62,293 bases of DNA from contig CAYGVJ010000009.1 of the NCBI GenBank assembly GCA_964353255.1, positions 1-62,293 of the forward strand, written 5' to 3'. This document shows positions 25,980-34,651 of this stretch, in pieces. Source of the DNA: VFZS01 sp964353255 (GTDB lineage Bacteria; Acidobacteriota; Terriglobia; Bryobacterales; Bryobacteraceae). Made by a program: the position numbers and the translations under genes. Every line of letters begins with the position of its first letter. The stretch's first letter is position 1. Under the pieces are notes generated by a model that ran no database searches, was not told where the DNA came from, and was given only the letters and a program-made list of their open reading frames with translations.

Positions 25980-26675
25980 TCATCCAGTACCGGGCAGCGG
26001 CGCCGGCGTTGCCAGTGGCATGCGGGCTCGCAGGAGCGGCACCACCGCCTGCGCGAATTCCACGGCGCTCCGTTCGGCCGCGGAGTCGCCATCGGCCCCC
26101 ACCGGCACCACCACGCGCACCAGGGCCGTGTCGCTGCGGTTGTAGCGCATGGCGTCCAGCACCAGCCAGATCTTGGCCTCGTACTCGCTGGCGATGACCC
26201 GCCGCGCGGTCTGATACCAGTACAGGACCACACTCCGGGCGTTTTCCTTGGCCACCACGTACCGGTTCACGGTGAGCGGCGCGGGGTCTCCCGGAACGCT
26301 GATCGAGATGTAACCCGCGCGGCTGGGCACCCATCCCCGGCCGGGCAGGCAGTTGCGGGGCGAGTGCGGGGAGTGTCCCGTGCGCTGCGTCCTGAAGTAG
26401 GCGATGAAAAGGTCCGCCCAGCGGCCGCCCGAGGACCTGGCGTACATGCGCATCACGTAGTCGTCGGGGTGGACGATCTCGAGGTTGTACGAATCCAGCG
26501 GCCGGTCCTCCACCAACTCCCAGCCGGCGAACTCCTCCGGAATCTGGCGGAGCGGCGCGGCTTCCGTCACCTCCTCGCGCCGGTTGACTAGATGGAACGC
26601 CGCCGCCTGCAGCAGCAGGATGGCGGTGACGAGGTGCACAGCGCGGGAATGCAGGAATCTGGTGAGCGCGCTCAT
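25980..26675 (-). CDS. epsI: EpsI-family exosortase-associated protein
   Basis: The 231-residue protein has one N-terminal membrane segment (AVHLVTAILLLQAAAFHLVN) and the EpsI (DUF3485) landmarks: IPEEFAGWELVEDRPLD, ADLFIAYFRTQRTGHSPHSP followed by RNCLPGRGW, and VLYWYQTARRVIASEYEAK. EpsI proteins accompany exosortases, sometimes as a fused C-terminal domain; here the gene is separate and overlaps the exosortase stop by 4 nt (ATGA). It is expected in the inner membrane facing the periplasm. Its biochemical role is not settled in the family. Confidence 0.92.
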   Translation of the reverse strand: MSALTRFLHSRAVHLVTAILLLQAAAFHLVNRREEVTEAAPLRQIPEEFAGWELVEDRPLDSYNLEIVHPDDYVMRMYARSSGGRWADLFIAYFRTQRTGHSPHSPRNCLPGRGWVPSRAGYISISVPGDPAPLTVNRYVVAKENARSVVLYWYQTARRVIASEYEAKIWLVLDAMRYNRSDTALVRVVVPVGADGDSAAERSAVEFAQAVVPLLRARMPLATPAPLPGTG

Positions 26676-27544
26676 CGCCGGAAACAGAGCGAGACCACCT
26701 TGTGGATCACCATCAACATTCCAATGGCCACCACGAAAATGATCCAGCCCGAAAAGCCATGAAGGAAACCCTGGGCCAGCTTCACGTCGTGTTCACCCAC
26801 TATGCCCGTCAGCACGACGCGTGAGCAGTTGGCGATCACCGCCACCGGGATGGTGGCCACCAGCATCACCCACCGCATCCAGACCTTTGGGTGGAAGAAA
26901 TAGGCGTAGGCCAGGCTGAAAAACGATAGCGAGAACAGCGCCCGGATACCGTCGCAGGCCTCCACCACCGAGATCTGCTGTCCCGCCAGCTCCAGGATGT
27001 TGCCCTCCCGCAGCACCGTGTAACCGAGCACCTCCAGGCCAACTTCGGCCAAGCGGCTGGCCAGCAGTTGGAGCGGAAAGGTGACCTGCTTGTAGATGAT
27101 TCCCGGAATCGGAATCATGAACCACAGCAGCAGCAGCGGGAAGGCCAGGATGCGGACCACGCGGGTTCCGGCAAAATACCAGGTCACGCCGTACAGCGAG
27201 ATCATGAAGGCCGCGCGCTGCACGAAGATCTCGGCGCCCAGCGCGCCCAGGCAGGCCTGAGCCGCGCCCCAGGCGATCAACAGCAAGCCCCAGCGGCTGC
27301 GGCGAACCGGCTGGGCCAGCAGCTCCTCCCGCCGCTCCCAGACGATGTAGCCGGCGATGAGCGGCACGAACAGCCCGTGGCCCATGTCGTCGCTGGCATG
27401 CCACTGGTGGGTGATGTTGTCCAGCACCGGGGCGTAGCAGACTACCAGCAGGACGCCGAACCAGAGAAGGTAAGGCCAGGGGAAGCGGGGCGCCTCGATA
27501 GCAGAGAGGGCCGGCGCAGTGACCGGGCTGGGAATCGATGGCAT
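26672..27544 (-). CDS. xrt: Exosortase (PEP-CTERM sorting transpeptidase)
   Basis: The 290-residue polytopic membrane protein has about eight helices and the exosortase catalytic triad in order: Cys197 in VVEACDGIRAL, Arg242 in ANCSRVVLTG, and His262 in GFLHGFSGW. The segment MGHGLFVPLIAGYIVW is also typical. It should recognise PEP-CTERM tails of secreted proteins at the outer face of the inner membrane, cleave them and transfer the product. Three such substrates are encoded just downstream. GGAGTAGGCC precedes the ATG. I cannot assign an Xrt subclass from memory. Exosortases usually lie in exopolysaccharide loci, as here. Confidence 0.95.
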   Translation of the reverse strand: MPSIPSPVTAPALSAIEAPRFPWPYLLWFGVLLVVCYAPVLDNITHQWHASDDMGHGLFVPLIAGYIVWERREELLAQPVRRSRWGLLLIAWGAAQACLGALGAEIFVQRAAFMISLYGVTWYFAGTRVVRILAFPLLLLWFMIPIPGIIYKQVTFPLQLLASRLAEVGLEVLGYTVLREGNILELAGQQISVVEACDGIRALFSLSFFSLAYAYFFHPKVWMRWVMLVATIPVAVIANCSRVVLTGIVGEHDVKLAQGFLHGFSGWIIFVVAIGMLMVIHKVVSLCFRR

Positions 27545-27552
27545 GGCCTACT
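27478..27552. repeat. Source copy of a 75-bp direct duplication (exosortase 5' end)
   Basis: This stretch covers eight bases upstream of the exosortase ATG plus its first 22 codons. A copy with the same orientation and roughly 90% identity lies at 29043-29118. Confidence 0.85.
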
Positions 27553-27599
27553 CCGCCAAGCTCGCTGCTGTAGGACCTTGCTCTCCGGTCACGTCAGTC

Positions 27600-28970
27600 C
27601 TAACCTGCCGCGCCGTTCTCGGCGGTGCTTACGGGTCCGGGTGCCGGGCGGTTCTTTCTCAGCCAAGAATCCAGTAGCAGGGCCGCGCCTACGTAAACGC
27701 CTGGCTGGCTGGGATAGAGGTACCGCGGTTCGGCGTAGACCAGACTGCTGAAGATTACAAGGCTCAGCCAGGGCGCCCACACTCCCCATTGTTCACCTAG
27801 CCTGCGGCGGCACTTCCAGCACCAGACGAGCAATAAAACGGTGGCAATCCAAAAGCTCACATTCAAAATCCCATGTATGACGTAGAAGCCTGCCGAACCG
27901 CGGAGCGGCCCCAGACGGAAGTTGGCTGGCGAAGATGAATGTGCACTCCAGACGTGGAGGTAAAACACGCGCAGCAGGGCCATTCGAAGCCGCAGTAACG
28001 GCCTGCTCAGGAAGTCGCCTGCGACCCAGCGCAGGCGCAGGTAGGCGGCATCCATGCCCCTCCGCTTGGCTTCGTTCACGATCGAACCATTGGTCCTTTC
28101 CCACGCCCCGTAGTCGGCGCTCCCGACCCTGAATTTGTCATCCCAATACCGCCAATCGAAAGGCTCGTTTCTAAGTTGGAAACTGCCGTGAAGCGCCACC
28201 CATGCAAGAGTCCCTGTCTGGTTGCTACTGCCCGAGCGACCCAACTTGATCAGTTGAAATACCAACACCAGCAGTACGGCTGTTAAGCCGGCGACCACCA
28301 AGGTGGTTTTTCGAATCTTGTGACCTGGGTCATTCGGCCAGAGTCTGGGAACGAGCGCGACCACTGCAATCAGTATCACTAGCAGTGCAGCATTTGGCCG
28401 GCAGGCAACGAGGCCTGCACAACCTAGAACGGCCAGCGCAGCGCCTCCGGAGAGGTTGCCATGTTTGGCGTTAGAGAGCCGGGCCCAACCATAGATCGCC
28501 AGAGCGCAGCCTAAGTAGGCGGGCGGCTCCGCCGAAATGCCCAACGCATAGTACGGCCCGAGCGGATTTAGTGCCAGCAGGTAGACTGCGACCGCCCCGG
28601 CTGCCGGGCCAGCCACGAGGGAAGCCGCGCGCCAGATGAGCACCAGCGAAGCTAGGAGAGCCAGAACGTTCAATGAGACCCCAGCGGTATACTGCGCCTG
28701 CTCGGAGGGCTGGGAAGCGACTCGGGATGCGAGGAGGTAGGCTGCGGCGTAATACAAAACGGGACCGGGGGCGTGGCGAATTTGCACCATGTGCCAGTCT
28801 GCATCGCCCCGCAACGCCGCAACGAGAAGCGCGGCATCCTCGTGAAACCATCGGTCTCCGAAGGGCTTGGGCCGCAGGGGCGTGGCGAGCAGCGCCACTA
28901 TCTGCGCAGCCGCCGCTATGAACACGGCCCAGCGCACCAAATGATCCAGGAAGCGCCGTTGCATCATCAT
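27600..28970 (-). CDS. Polytopic glycosyltransferase-like membrane protein (GT39/ArnT-like)
   Basis: From ATG 28970 the protein has 456 residues with about ten hydrophobic helices. Its first periplasmic loop contains DRWFHEDAALLV; the acidic residue there resembles the catalytic Asp/Glu loop of lipid-sugar-dependent GT-C enzymes (PMT/ArnT/GT39). The middle LGISAEPPAYLGCALAIYGW segment is also typical. Donor and acceptor are unknown. An in-frame TTG at 29042 would extend it, but the ATG lies right before the first helix and overlaps the stop of a truncated exosortase frame (TGATG), so I prefer it. It sits between the exosortase and beta-helix genes. Confidence 0.75.
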   Translation of the reverse strand: MMMQRRFLDHLVRWAVFIAAAAQIVALLATPLRPKPFGDRWFHEDAALLVAALRGDADWHMVQIRHAPGPVLYYAAAYLLASRVASQPSEQAQYTAGVSLNVLALLASLVLIWRAASLVAGPAAGAVAVYLLALNPLGPYYALGISAEPPAYLGCALAIYGWARLSNAKHGNLSGGAALAVLGCAGLVACRPNAALLVILIAVVALVPRLWPNDPGHKIRKTTLVVAGLTAVLLVLVFQLIKLGRSGSSNQTGTLAWVALHGSFQLRNEPFDWRYWDDKFRVGSADYGAWERTNGSIVNEAKRRGMDAAYLRLRWVAGDFLSRPLLRLRMALLRVFYLHVWSAHSSSPANFRLGPLRGSAGFYVIHGILNVSFWIATVLLLVWCWKCRRRLGEQWGVWAPWLSLVIFSSLVYAEPRYLYPSQPGVYVGAALLLDSWLRKNRPAPGPVSTAENGAAG

Positions 28971-29110
28971 CAAGTTCTCACACAGGGCAGACGGAGCGTG
29001 CCGGGATGTCGCCTGCGGTAGCCCCATCGAACGATTCGACAAAAGGGGAAGCGGCGAGCCTCAACAGCAGAGGGGGCCGGCGCAGTGACCGGGCCTGGAA
29101 TCGATGGCAT
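28970..29110 (-). pseudogene. Truncated copy of the exosortase 5' end
   Basis: ATG 29110 opens a 46-codon frame whose first 22 residues (MPSIPGPVTAPAPSAVEARR, then FP) match the exosortase N-terminus with few changes; the rest is unrelated sequence up to TGA at 28972-28970. The eight bases before the ATG (AGTAGGCC) are also copied, but the GGAG of the original ribosome-binding site is lost. The stop overlaps the ATG of the next gene, so if translated it could couple to it. The simplest reading is a short recombination relic. Confidence 0.8.
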
Positions 29111-29118
29111 GGCCTACT
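29043..29118. repeat. Second copy of the exosortase 5'-end duplication
   Basis: This is the partner of 27478-27552. The copy ends 8 nt upstream of its ATG on one side and within codon 22 on the other. It overlaps the last bases of the beta-helix gene, whose stop is at 29114. Confidence 0.85.
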
Positions 29119-31330
29119 TAATGGATACCGTTACCGGATTGGCGGGCTGATTGTCGATGCTCACAACCACATCCGCCCGGCCGCGCCCGGCCAGACTGCG
29201 CGGTAGCCGGACGTTGACCTGGTCCAGCCCGGGGTAGTCGGGCTGCGGACCGGCGTAAAGAACCGCGGCGGGCTCGCCGCCCACGGTGACGCTCACCGAA
29301 GCCAGCTCGCGCCGGCCGCGGATGCCGGTGCCGTAAAGCACCAGGATCACCTGATCGGAGGCCGCGCCCAAGTCGATGGGCAGGGGAACGCAGCTTGCGG
29401 GAGCGGCGCCACATTGAAACACGGGCACAGCGGTCTGCGAACCGTCCGCCGCCACGCGCACCGCCTGTGCAGCCGGAACGCCGCGGCCATCGCCGTTCGC
29501 GGTGAAAAAGCCCGGGGCCGCGCCCTGGAGGGCGACGACGTCATCACCCACCACCGTATTCCTCAGGCTGACGGTTAGCAGCGCCGGGCCAATGGCGGCT
29601 TGAGCCGGAATCAGGTAGTTGACCTGCCGGGGAGAAACCGAAAACAGGGGCGCCAGCCGCTCCGCGCCCGAGGTATCCCGGAGCCGGATGGTGGTTCCGG
29701 CCAGTTCGGTCGGCAGAGGCGCGGCCGCGGCGCGGGTCTCAGCGGCCAGGCCGTCACCGAAGCTGGCGGCGATCGAGTCAACGGCCACGGGAGGCGCCTT
29801 GTAACTGGCGGCAGAGACGGTCGAAAGCCGCGGCGCTTTGGTCACCGTCAGGACGAACACGCCGAACTCGGGGAAGGTGGCCGGCTCGATTGGCTTGTCA
29901 TATCCGATTGGCTTGGCGATGGTCCAGCCCTTCATCGGGACACGGATCGGCTTGTCCTCGTACACCCCAGTGACGGTCTCTTCGAAGTAGTTCTGCGCGT
30001 TCCGCAGCTCGTAGCGATCTCCCTTCCGCAGGTTCATCACCGAGACATCCACATCGACGAAGTCCTGGAGCCGCCAGTTGTAGATCACGATGTGAGCGCG
30101 GTTCGGCTCGAACTCGTTGCGTCGGACGAAGATGTGTGTCGCGTTCGGGCGGCCTTCAGGCACGAGCAAATGCACGCCCTTCAGATCGAACCCGAACTTT
30201 TCTCTCCAAGCCCTGAGGGTCAGCTCCTCGCGGTAATCGCCTTCCGCATACCACGCCCAAATGATGCCGTTTTGCCCCGAGATGTACGTATTTTCCTCGA
30301 AACCATAGGTCTGCGGTTGTCCGGGCCGGATCGGCCCGACATCAACAACCACCGCCCGCGTGCTTCTCCGAAAGATGTTCCTACGGGCGTAGACCTTCTC
30401 CCACCACCAGAAATGGACGCCGTTGGCGAAATAGTTGTCTAGCAAGTAAAGATCCTTGTTCGCTCGGTTTGTATAATGGAACTCAGCGTCGTTCCCGTAG
30501 ATGTAGTTTTCCCTCAGTTCGACGTTCTCCACCGGTGCGTCGCCGCCGATCAGGAAGCGGTCGTTGAAATGGACGTTACCTTGGAGCCTGTAGTTCTTGA
30601 GTGAGGCCGCTGACGAGCCGTAGAGCTGCATGCCGTTGCCGAACTGGTTGAAGATGATGTTCTCGCGGATCAGCTTGGTGCCCGTCTCGTTCTGGGTGTA
30701 GATGGCATGCCCATGGCCACGGTCGGGCCCCACCCAGCCGTTGTTGTAGATAATGCAGCCGTAGATCTCGGAGTTGACAGCGGGATTCCAGAACCCGAAG
30801 GCGCCGCCGGCATCGTGCACGATCAGGTTGATCAACTTGACATTCGGACCGAATACGTTGATCCCCATCCCCGGGCCGCCGGGAGGGCCAGAGCCCTTGG
30901 TTTCAAACACGCGAACGGTGAGGGAGTTCATCACCTCGAAGCCCCAATACCAGGCCCAGGCGCCGTTGACGGTGAGCGGAGGGTTGCTACCGCCTTCCTT
31001 GCCGTCCAAGATGGCTTGCTCGCCGGGGTATTGCCTCACGACGATCGGGGCGTCGGGCGCTCCGGTGAGTTTGCTGGTGAACGCCCCGCGGTACGTGCCC
31101 CCACGTAACCAGATGGTGTCCATGGGCTTGACCGCCTTCGGGTGTGCCAGCGCCGTAGCCAGGTTCCAGGGCGCCTCGATGCTGCCGTTGCCCGACGGCC
31201 GACCCTCGGGAGAGACGTAGAACTCGGCCGCTCGGAGCACCCCGCATGCCATCGAACCCAGGAGTGCGATGGACCACAGCCAAGCCCGCCCGCGTCCTCC
31301 CTTGGCGAGTAGAATCACCGTAGTTTCCAT
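29114..31330 (-). CDS. Secreted right-handed beta-helix protein with C-terminal TIGR03437 domain
   Basis: The start at ATG 31330 is preceded by GTGAGGGATGTCGCA and leads into a signal peptide (RGRAWLWSIALLGSMACGVL). The mature N-terminus AAEFYVSPEGRPSGNGS with DTIWLRGGTYRG is the DUF1565/pectate-lyase-like beta-helix opening. Parallel-helix repeats rich in N and GxxI/V turns follow to about residue 500. The last 180 residues carry the Solibacter-type C-terminal domain (VSAASYKAPPVAVDSIAASF, FSVSPRQVNYLIPAQA), as in the protein at 3-2672. It could bind or cleave acidic polysaccharide; catalytic residues were not identified. It lies inside the polysaccharide cluster. Confidence 0.85.
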   Translation of the reverse strand: METTVILLAKGGRGRAWLWSIALLGSMACGVLRAAEFYVSPEGRPSGNGSIEAPWNLATALAHPKAVKPMDTIWLRGGTYRGAFTSKLTGAPDAPIVVRQYPGEQAILDGKEGGSNPPLTVNGAWAWYWGFEVMNSLTVRVFETKGSGPPGGPGMGINVFGPNVKLINLIVHDAGGAFGFWNPAVNSEIYGCIIYNNGWVGPDRGHGHAIYTQNETGTKLIRENIIFNQFGNGMQLYGSSAASLKNYRLQGNVHFNDRFLIGGDAPVENVELRENYIYGNDAEFHYTNRANKDLYLLDNYFANGVHFWWWEKVYARRNIFRRSTRAVVVDVGPIRPGQPQTYGFEENTYISGQNGIIWAWYAEGDYREELTLRAWREKFGFDLKGVHLLVPEGRPNATHIFVRRNEFEPNRAHIVIYNWRLQDFVDVDVSVMNLRKGDRYELRNAQNYFEETVTGVYEDKPIRVPMKGWTIAKPIGYDKPIEPATFPEFGVFVLTVTKAPRLSTVSAASYKAPPVAVDSIAASFGDGLAAETRAAAAPLPTELAGTTIRLRDTSGAERLAPLFSVSPRQVNYLIPAQAAIGPALLTVSLRNTVVGDDVVALQGAAPGFFTANGDGRGVPAAQAVRVAADGSQTAVPVFQCGAAPASCVPLPIDLGAASDQVILVLYGTGIRGRRELASVSVTVGGEPAAVLYAGPQPDYPGLDQVNVRLPRSLAGRGRADVVVSIDNQPANPVTVSIK

Positions 31331-31341
31331 TGCGACATCCC

Positions 31342-32502
31342 TCACCGCCGTCTTCCGAAAAGGCGGCGTCCACGTTTCCGCGTTAGTTGAACAAGCTGCT
31401 CCAGCCAGTCCGCCAAACGGGTCACCGCACCCCACTGCTCAAAGTGTTCGAGGAAACGGCTCCTTGCCGCAGTTCCCATCCCGTCTGCCAGTTGCGGATT
31501 CGCCAGCAGCAAGCTGAGCTTCTCCGCCAGCGCTTGCGGATCTTCAGGCGGAACCAGGAACCCATCGACGCCATCTCTGATGATTTCCGGGATGCCGCCG
31601 ACCTTCGACGCAACCACCGGAGTGCCAACGCTCATTGATTCTATGGCGACCAAGGGGCAAGCATCGCTCCGGCTCGCGAGGACCTTCGCAACCGCGCCGG
31701 CCATTCGTCTCATCACCTCGTTGTGGCTCACACAGCCTGCGAAATGGCAGTGAGCCTTCACGCCGAGGCTCTCGGCAAGCCCCTCGCACACGAGTCGCGT
31801 CGGGCCGTCTCCAAGAAACTCGACACGCACATCAGGAAACTCGTCCTTGAGCATCGCAACGGCTCTGATCAGGACATCCTGCCCTTTGCTAGGATCAAAC
31901 CGGGCAGCGCAGGTGAACCTGGTCCGGGAGCGCGATTCGCGCGGGCATTCACCGAGGCCGCCGGGCAACGGATCGCCGAGTGAATTGTAAGACACCACCG
32001 TCCTGGCCCGCCTGAGGATTCTTAGCGGATCGCGCTGAAGCTCCTCAGCGAGTGCATTAGCAACAGCGACCAGATGCGTGGAGAGGGCGTAAACCAACGA
32101 CTTCCTGACCTGGAGCCATTGCCACTTCCAGGGCGGGAGGCGGCTGTCGAGTGCGAGTTGGGACCTCAAAGTGTGGCACCATGCAATCCGGACAGGGACT
32201 GCGGTCAGCCAGCCCGTCAGGATCATGACGTTCGTGGAGGCGAAGTTTGCGATCAGGCAGTCGGGCCGGTACCGCTGGATCAACCTGAGAAGGAACACGG
32301 CATCCCGGAGCTTGGTCGGCCGCCGGGACGGCCACGTGTAAACCGCGGGGTTCCCCTGGTGGTCCTCAACGTCTTTCCTTTGGCCATCGACAAGTAGGAT
32401 AGCCCGATGACCCCGGTGCGCCAGTTCTGAGGCGAGAGCACAAAACTGCTGGGGGACTGCCGCATCCCCCCAACTGGTGCCGATGAAATAGCAGTTTCGC
32501 AT
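31342..32502 (-). CDS. Glycosyltransferase family 4, paralog A
   Basis: ATG 32502 overlaps the FkbM stop by one base (TGATG), so the earlier frame to 32562 is not needed; the protein then has 386 residues. It has GT-B architecture with the GT4 donor-domain motifs AARFDPSKGQDVLIRAV and ESMSVGTPVVASKVGGIPEI (the E..E pair). The N-terminus MRNCYFIGTSWGDAAVP resembles that of the GT at 33506-34624, with which it shares SKGQD, NxxMILTGW-type and GIPEI segments. Likely a cytoplasmic retaining sugar transferase building the repeat unit; the sugar is unknown. Confidence 0.88.
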   Translation of the reverse strand: MRNCYFIGTSWGDAAVPQQFCALASELAHRGHRAILLVDGQRKDVEDHQGNPAVYTWPSRRPTKLRDAVFLLRLIQRYRPDCLIANFASTNVMILTGWLTAVPVRIAWCHTLRSQLALDSRLPPWKWQWLQVRKSLVYALSTHLVAVANALAEELQRDPLRILRRARTVVSYNSLGDPLPGGLGECPRESRSRTRFTCAARFDPSKGQDVLIRAVAMLKDEFPDVRVEFLGDGPTRLVCEGLAESLGVKAHCHFAGCVSHNEVMRRMAGAVAKVLASRSDACPLVAIESMSVGTPVVASKVGGIPEIIRDGVDGFLVPPEDPQALAEKLSLLLANPQLADGMGTAARSRFLEHFEQWGAVTRLADWLEQLVQLTRKRGRRLFGRRR

Positions 32503-33506
32503 CAGCGTCCGTCGGCGCGGGTCAGCGGATTGAATCCCGGCAGGCAGGGCAGCAATCCGCACCGTCTCAGGCTTTTTTCAACAGCCTTCACGGCGCCCAA
32601 TCGGCTCTCGTGCAGGCATAGCCAGTTGGCTGCTTTGGCCATCGGACAGACGGCGGGCTTCTTCAGCCCTAATCGCGAGACGCGATATGCCTCGTACGAC
32701 AGGTTCGCCAGTTCTATGCACAGGTCCCCTATCCGGTACCCCCCGCGCGCCAACAACTGCGGCGAAGCTTCCAGGACCAAGGCGGGCCGGTATCTGGACA
32801 GGTAGGCTCTGCCTCCTCGCAGGATGGCTGGCTCCGAGCCTTCGGCGTCAACGAAAACCAGCCGCGCAGGTCCGATCTCTTCCCCGAGGCTATCCAGCGT
32901 GACGCATTTCACCTGGATGGTCCGGACACCCCGAGGGTCGCCCTGGCAGAGAACATACCCGGCTCCAGAGGCGTGCTGGTTGGGAGGAACGGCGAAAGCA
33001 GTGGTTCCCACCCGGTCTGCCACTGCCAGCGGCAACACGGTCACGTTCCGTTGTCCATTGAGCCGCAAGGTGCTCTTCAAAGCCGCCACGTTCGACGGCA
33101 GCGGTTCGAAGGCAAAGACCTTGCCACCTGGACCTACGATGTCGGCAAATCCTACCGTTTCCGTCCCCACGTTCGCGCCAATCTCGACAACCACATCTCC
33201 CTTCGAACACAGGGCCAGCGCTATAGCCCAGTTGCGCCACTCGTAATATCCGTGAACGCAGAACCGATAGCCGTGGAGATCTCCGGTGGCGCTTTTCAGC
33301 AGTGAACCTGTTTGGGCGGCGACCACGAATTGGTGGTCGTCTTCAAATGCTTGCCTCTGGGGGTAGATCCAATGACGTAATCTCTGCGCCACGATCGGCG
33401 GCACCGGCCGGCACAGGAGCTGGGCTATTGTAAGGCGCAAGGGCTTGCGACGTTGCTCAGGGCACGGCGGCAGACCGAGGGTTTTCCCGCACCCACCACT
33501 TGTCAT
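32502..33506 (-). CDS. FkbM-family methyltransferase
   Basis: This 334-residue protein has the SAM-binding segment VVVEIGANVGTETVGFADIV, the acidic loop KVFAFEPLPSNVAALK, and the FkbM signature PARLVFVDAEGSEPAILRGG. FkbM enzymes O-methylate sugars or related hydroxyls, so it probably decorates the polysaccharide. Its ATG overlaps the stop of the upstream glycosyltransferase by one base (TAATG), and its own stop overlaps the next start, so the three genes form a coupled unit. Confidence 0.9.
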   Translation of the reverse strand: MTSGGCGKTLGLPPCPEQRRKPLRLTIAQLLCRPVPPIVAQRLRHWIYPQRQAFEDDHQFVVAAQTGSLLKSATGDLHGYRFCVHGYYEWRNWAIALALCSKGDVVVEIGANVGTETVGFADIVGPGGKVFAFEPLPSNVAALKSTLRLNGQRNVTVLPLAVADRVGTTAFAVPPNQHASGAGYVLCQGDPRGVRTIQVKCVTLDSLGEEIGPARLVFVDAEGSEPAILRGGRAYLSRYRPALVLEASPQLLARGGYRIGDLCIELANLSYEAYRVSRLGLKKPAVCPMAKAANWLCLHESRLGAVKAVEKSLRRCGLLPCLPGFNPLTRADGR

Positions 33507-34624
33507 TACTTGGCCTCCCGGACGACCTCTTGCAGCCAGTGCGCCATTTGCGCGGCCACCTTCTCGAGCAAATAGTGCGCCATAAAGCGCTCTCGGGCAT
33601 TGGCCCGCATCTGTTGTTGCAGTTCCGGGTGCCTGATGAGGTGGTGTATCCTGTCCGCCAGGGCCTCTGGATCCTGGGCGGGAACCAGGAAACCGTCCAC
33701 TTCGTTACGGATGATTTCCGGAATTCCCCCAACGCGCGAGGCAATGACGGGGGTTCCTACGGCCAAGGATTCGACGACCACCACGCCGAAAGCTTCATCC
33801 AGACTGGGCAATACCGTGGCGGTGGCGGCCCGCATTCTCTTCAACACTTCATGGTGAGGCAACATCCCACTGAAGTTGCACTGGTCGCTGACCCCAAGAT
33901 GGCCTGCGAGCTGCTGGTATCTCTCGAGACAAGGACCTGCGCCAACAAACTCCGTCAAAACCTTCGTCCCTGACGCCCCAAGGAGCGCGAGTGCGCGGAT
34001 CAGGGTGTCTTGCCCCTTGGAGGGAGCCAGCCGCGCGACACATACCAGGCGCACGGCATTGCCCGACGGGGAAGCGTCCCCATCGCCGAGGTCTGGCAGC
34101 GGATCCGCCATTCCACGAGGAACCACCACGCACTTGCGCTCGGGCAAGCCCAGCGAGCACTGGAAGTCGTTCGCAAGAGCATGAGAGGGAAAAGCAATGT
34201 GGCTCGCAGCCCTGTAAACCATTCGTTTCCTGCGTCGGAGATACCGGGCTCTGAAGCCGATTCCCTTGTCAAGTTCGCTCTGCCGTAATGTCGTGTGGCC
34301 TAAGCAGACCCGGACCGGGACGTGACACGCCCACCCCAGCAGCATCATCAAGTTCGTGGGCGCGTAGTCGGCCACCAAGCAATCCGGCCGGTACTCCCGG
34401 ATCAGGTTCCACAGAAACCGAGCATCGCGGAGATGAACGGGCCGGTCGGAAGGCCAGCGGCGCAGTTCGAGATTGCTGTGGTTCTCGCTTGTACTGCGAC
34501 ACCTCGATGGGACAAGCAATACAACCCTGTGGCCGGCTTCCATCAGGAGATGACGAACGGCCCTGTGGAAGGATGGGATGGGACTGGTCCCCAGCCCGGT
34601 GCCGAAGAAATAGGAATGTCGCAC
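33506..34624 (-). CDS. Glycosyltransferase family 4, paralog B
   Basis: A 372-residue GT4 enzyme with GTG start at 34624, supported by AAGGAGAGCACTGAA. Motifs are VARLAPSKGQDTLIRALAL and DEAFGVVVVESLAVGTPVIA with GGIPEI. The N-terminal half parallels paralog A (MRHSYFFGTGLG, WPSDRPVHLRDARFLWNLIR, YAPTNLMMLLGW). The two copies flank the FkbM gene, suggesting duplication followed by divergence in acceptor specificity. Upstream lies a truncated beta-helix gene copy. Confidence 0.9.
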   Translation of the reverse strand: MRHSYFFGTGLGTSPIPSFHRAVRHLLMEAGHRVVLLVPSRCRSTSENHSNLELRRWPSDRPVHLRDARFLWNLIREYRPDCLVADYAPTNLMMLLGWACHVPVRVCLGHTTLRQSELDKGIGFRARYLRRRKRMVYRAASHIAFPSHALANDFQCSLGLPERKCVVVPRGMADPLPDLGDGDASPSGNAVRLVCVARLAPSKGQDTLIRALALLGASGTKVLTEFVGAGPCLERYQQLAGHLGVSDQCNFSGMLPHHEVLKRMRAATATVLPSLDEAFGVVVVESLAVGTPVIASRVGGIPEIIRNEVDGFLVPAQDPEALADRIHHLIRHPELQQQMRANARERFMAHYLLEKVAAQMAHWLQEVVREAK

Positions 34625-34651
34625 TTCAGTGCTCTCCTTTCAGCACACCTG

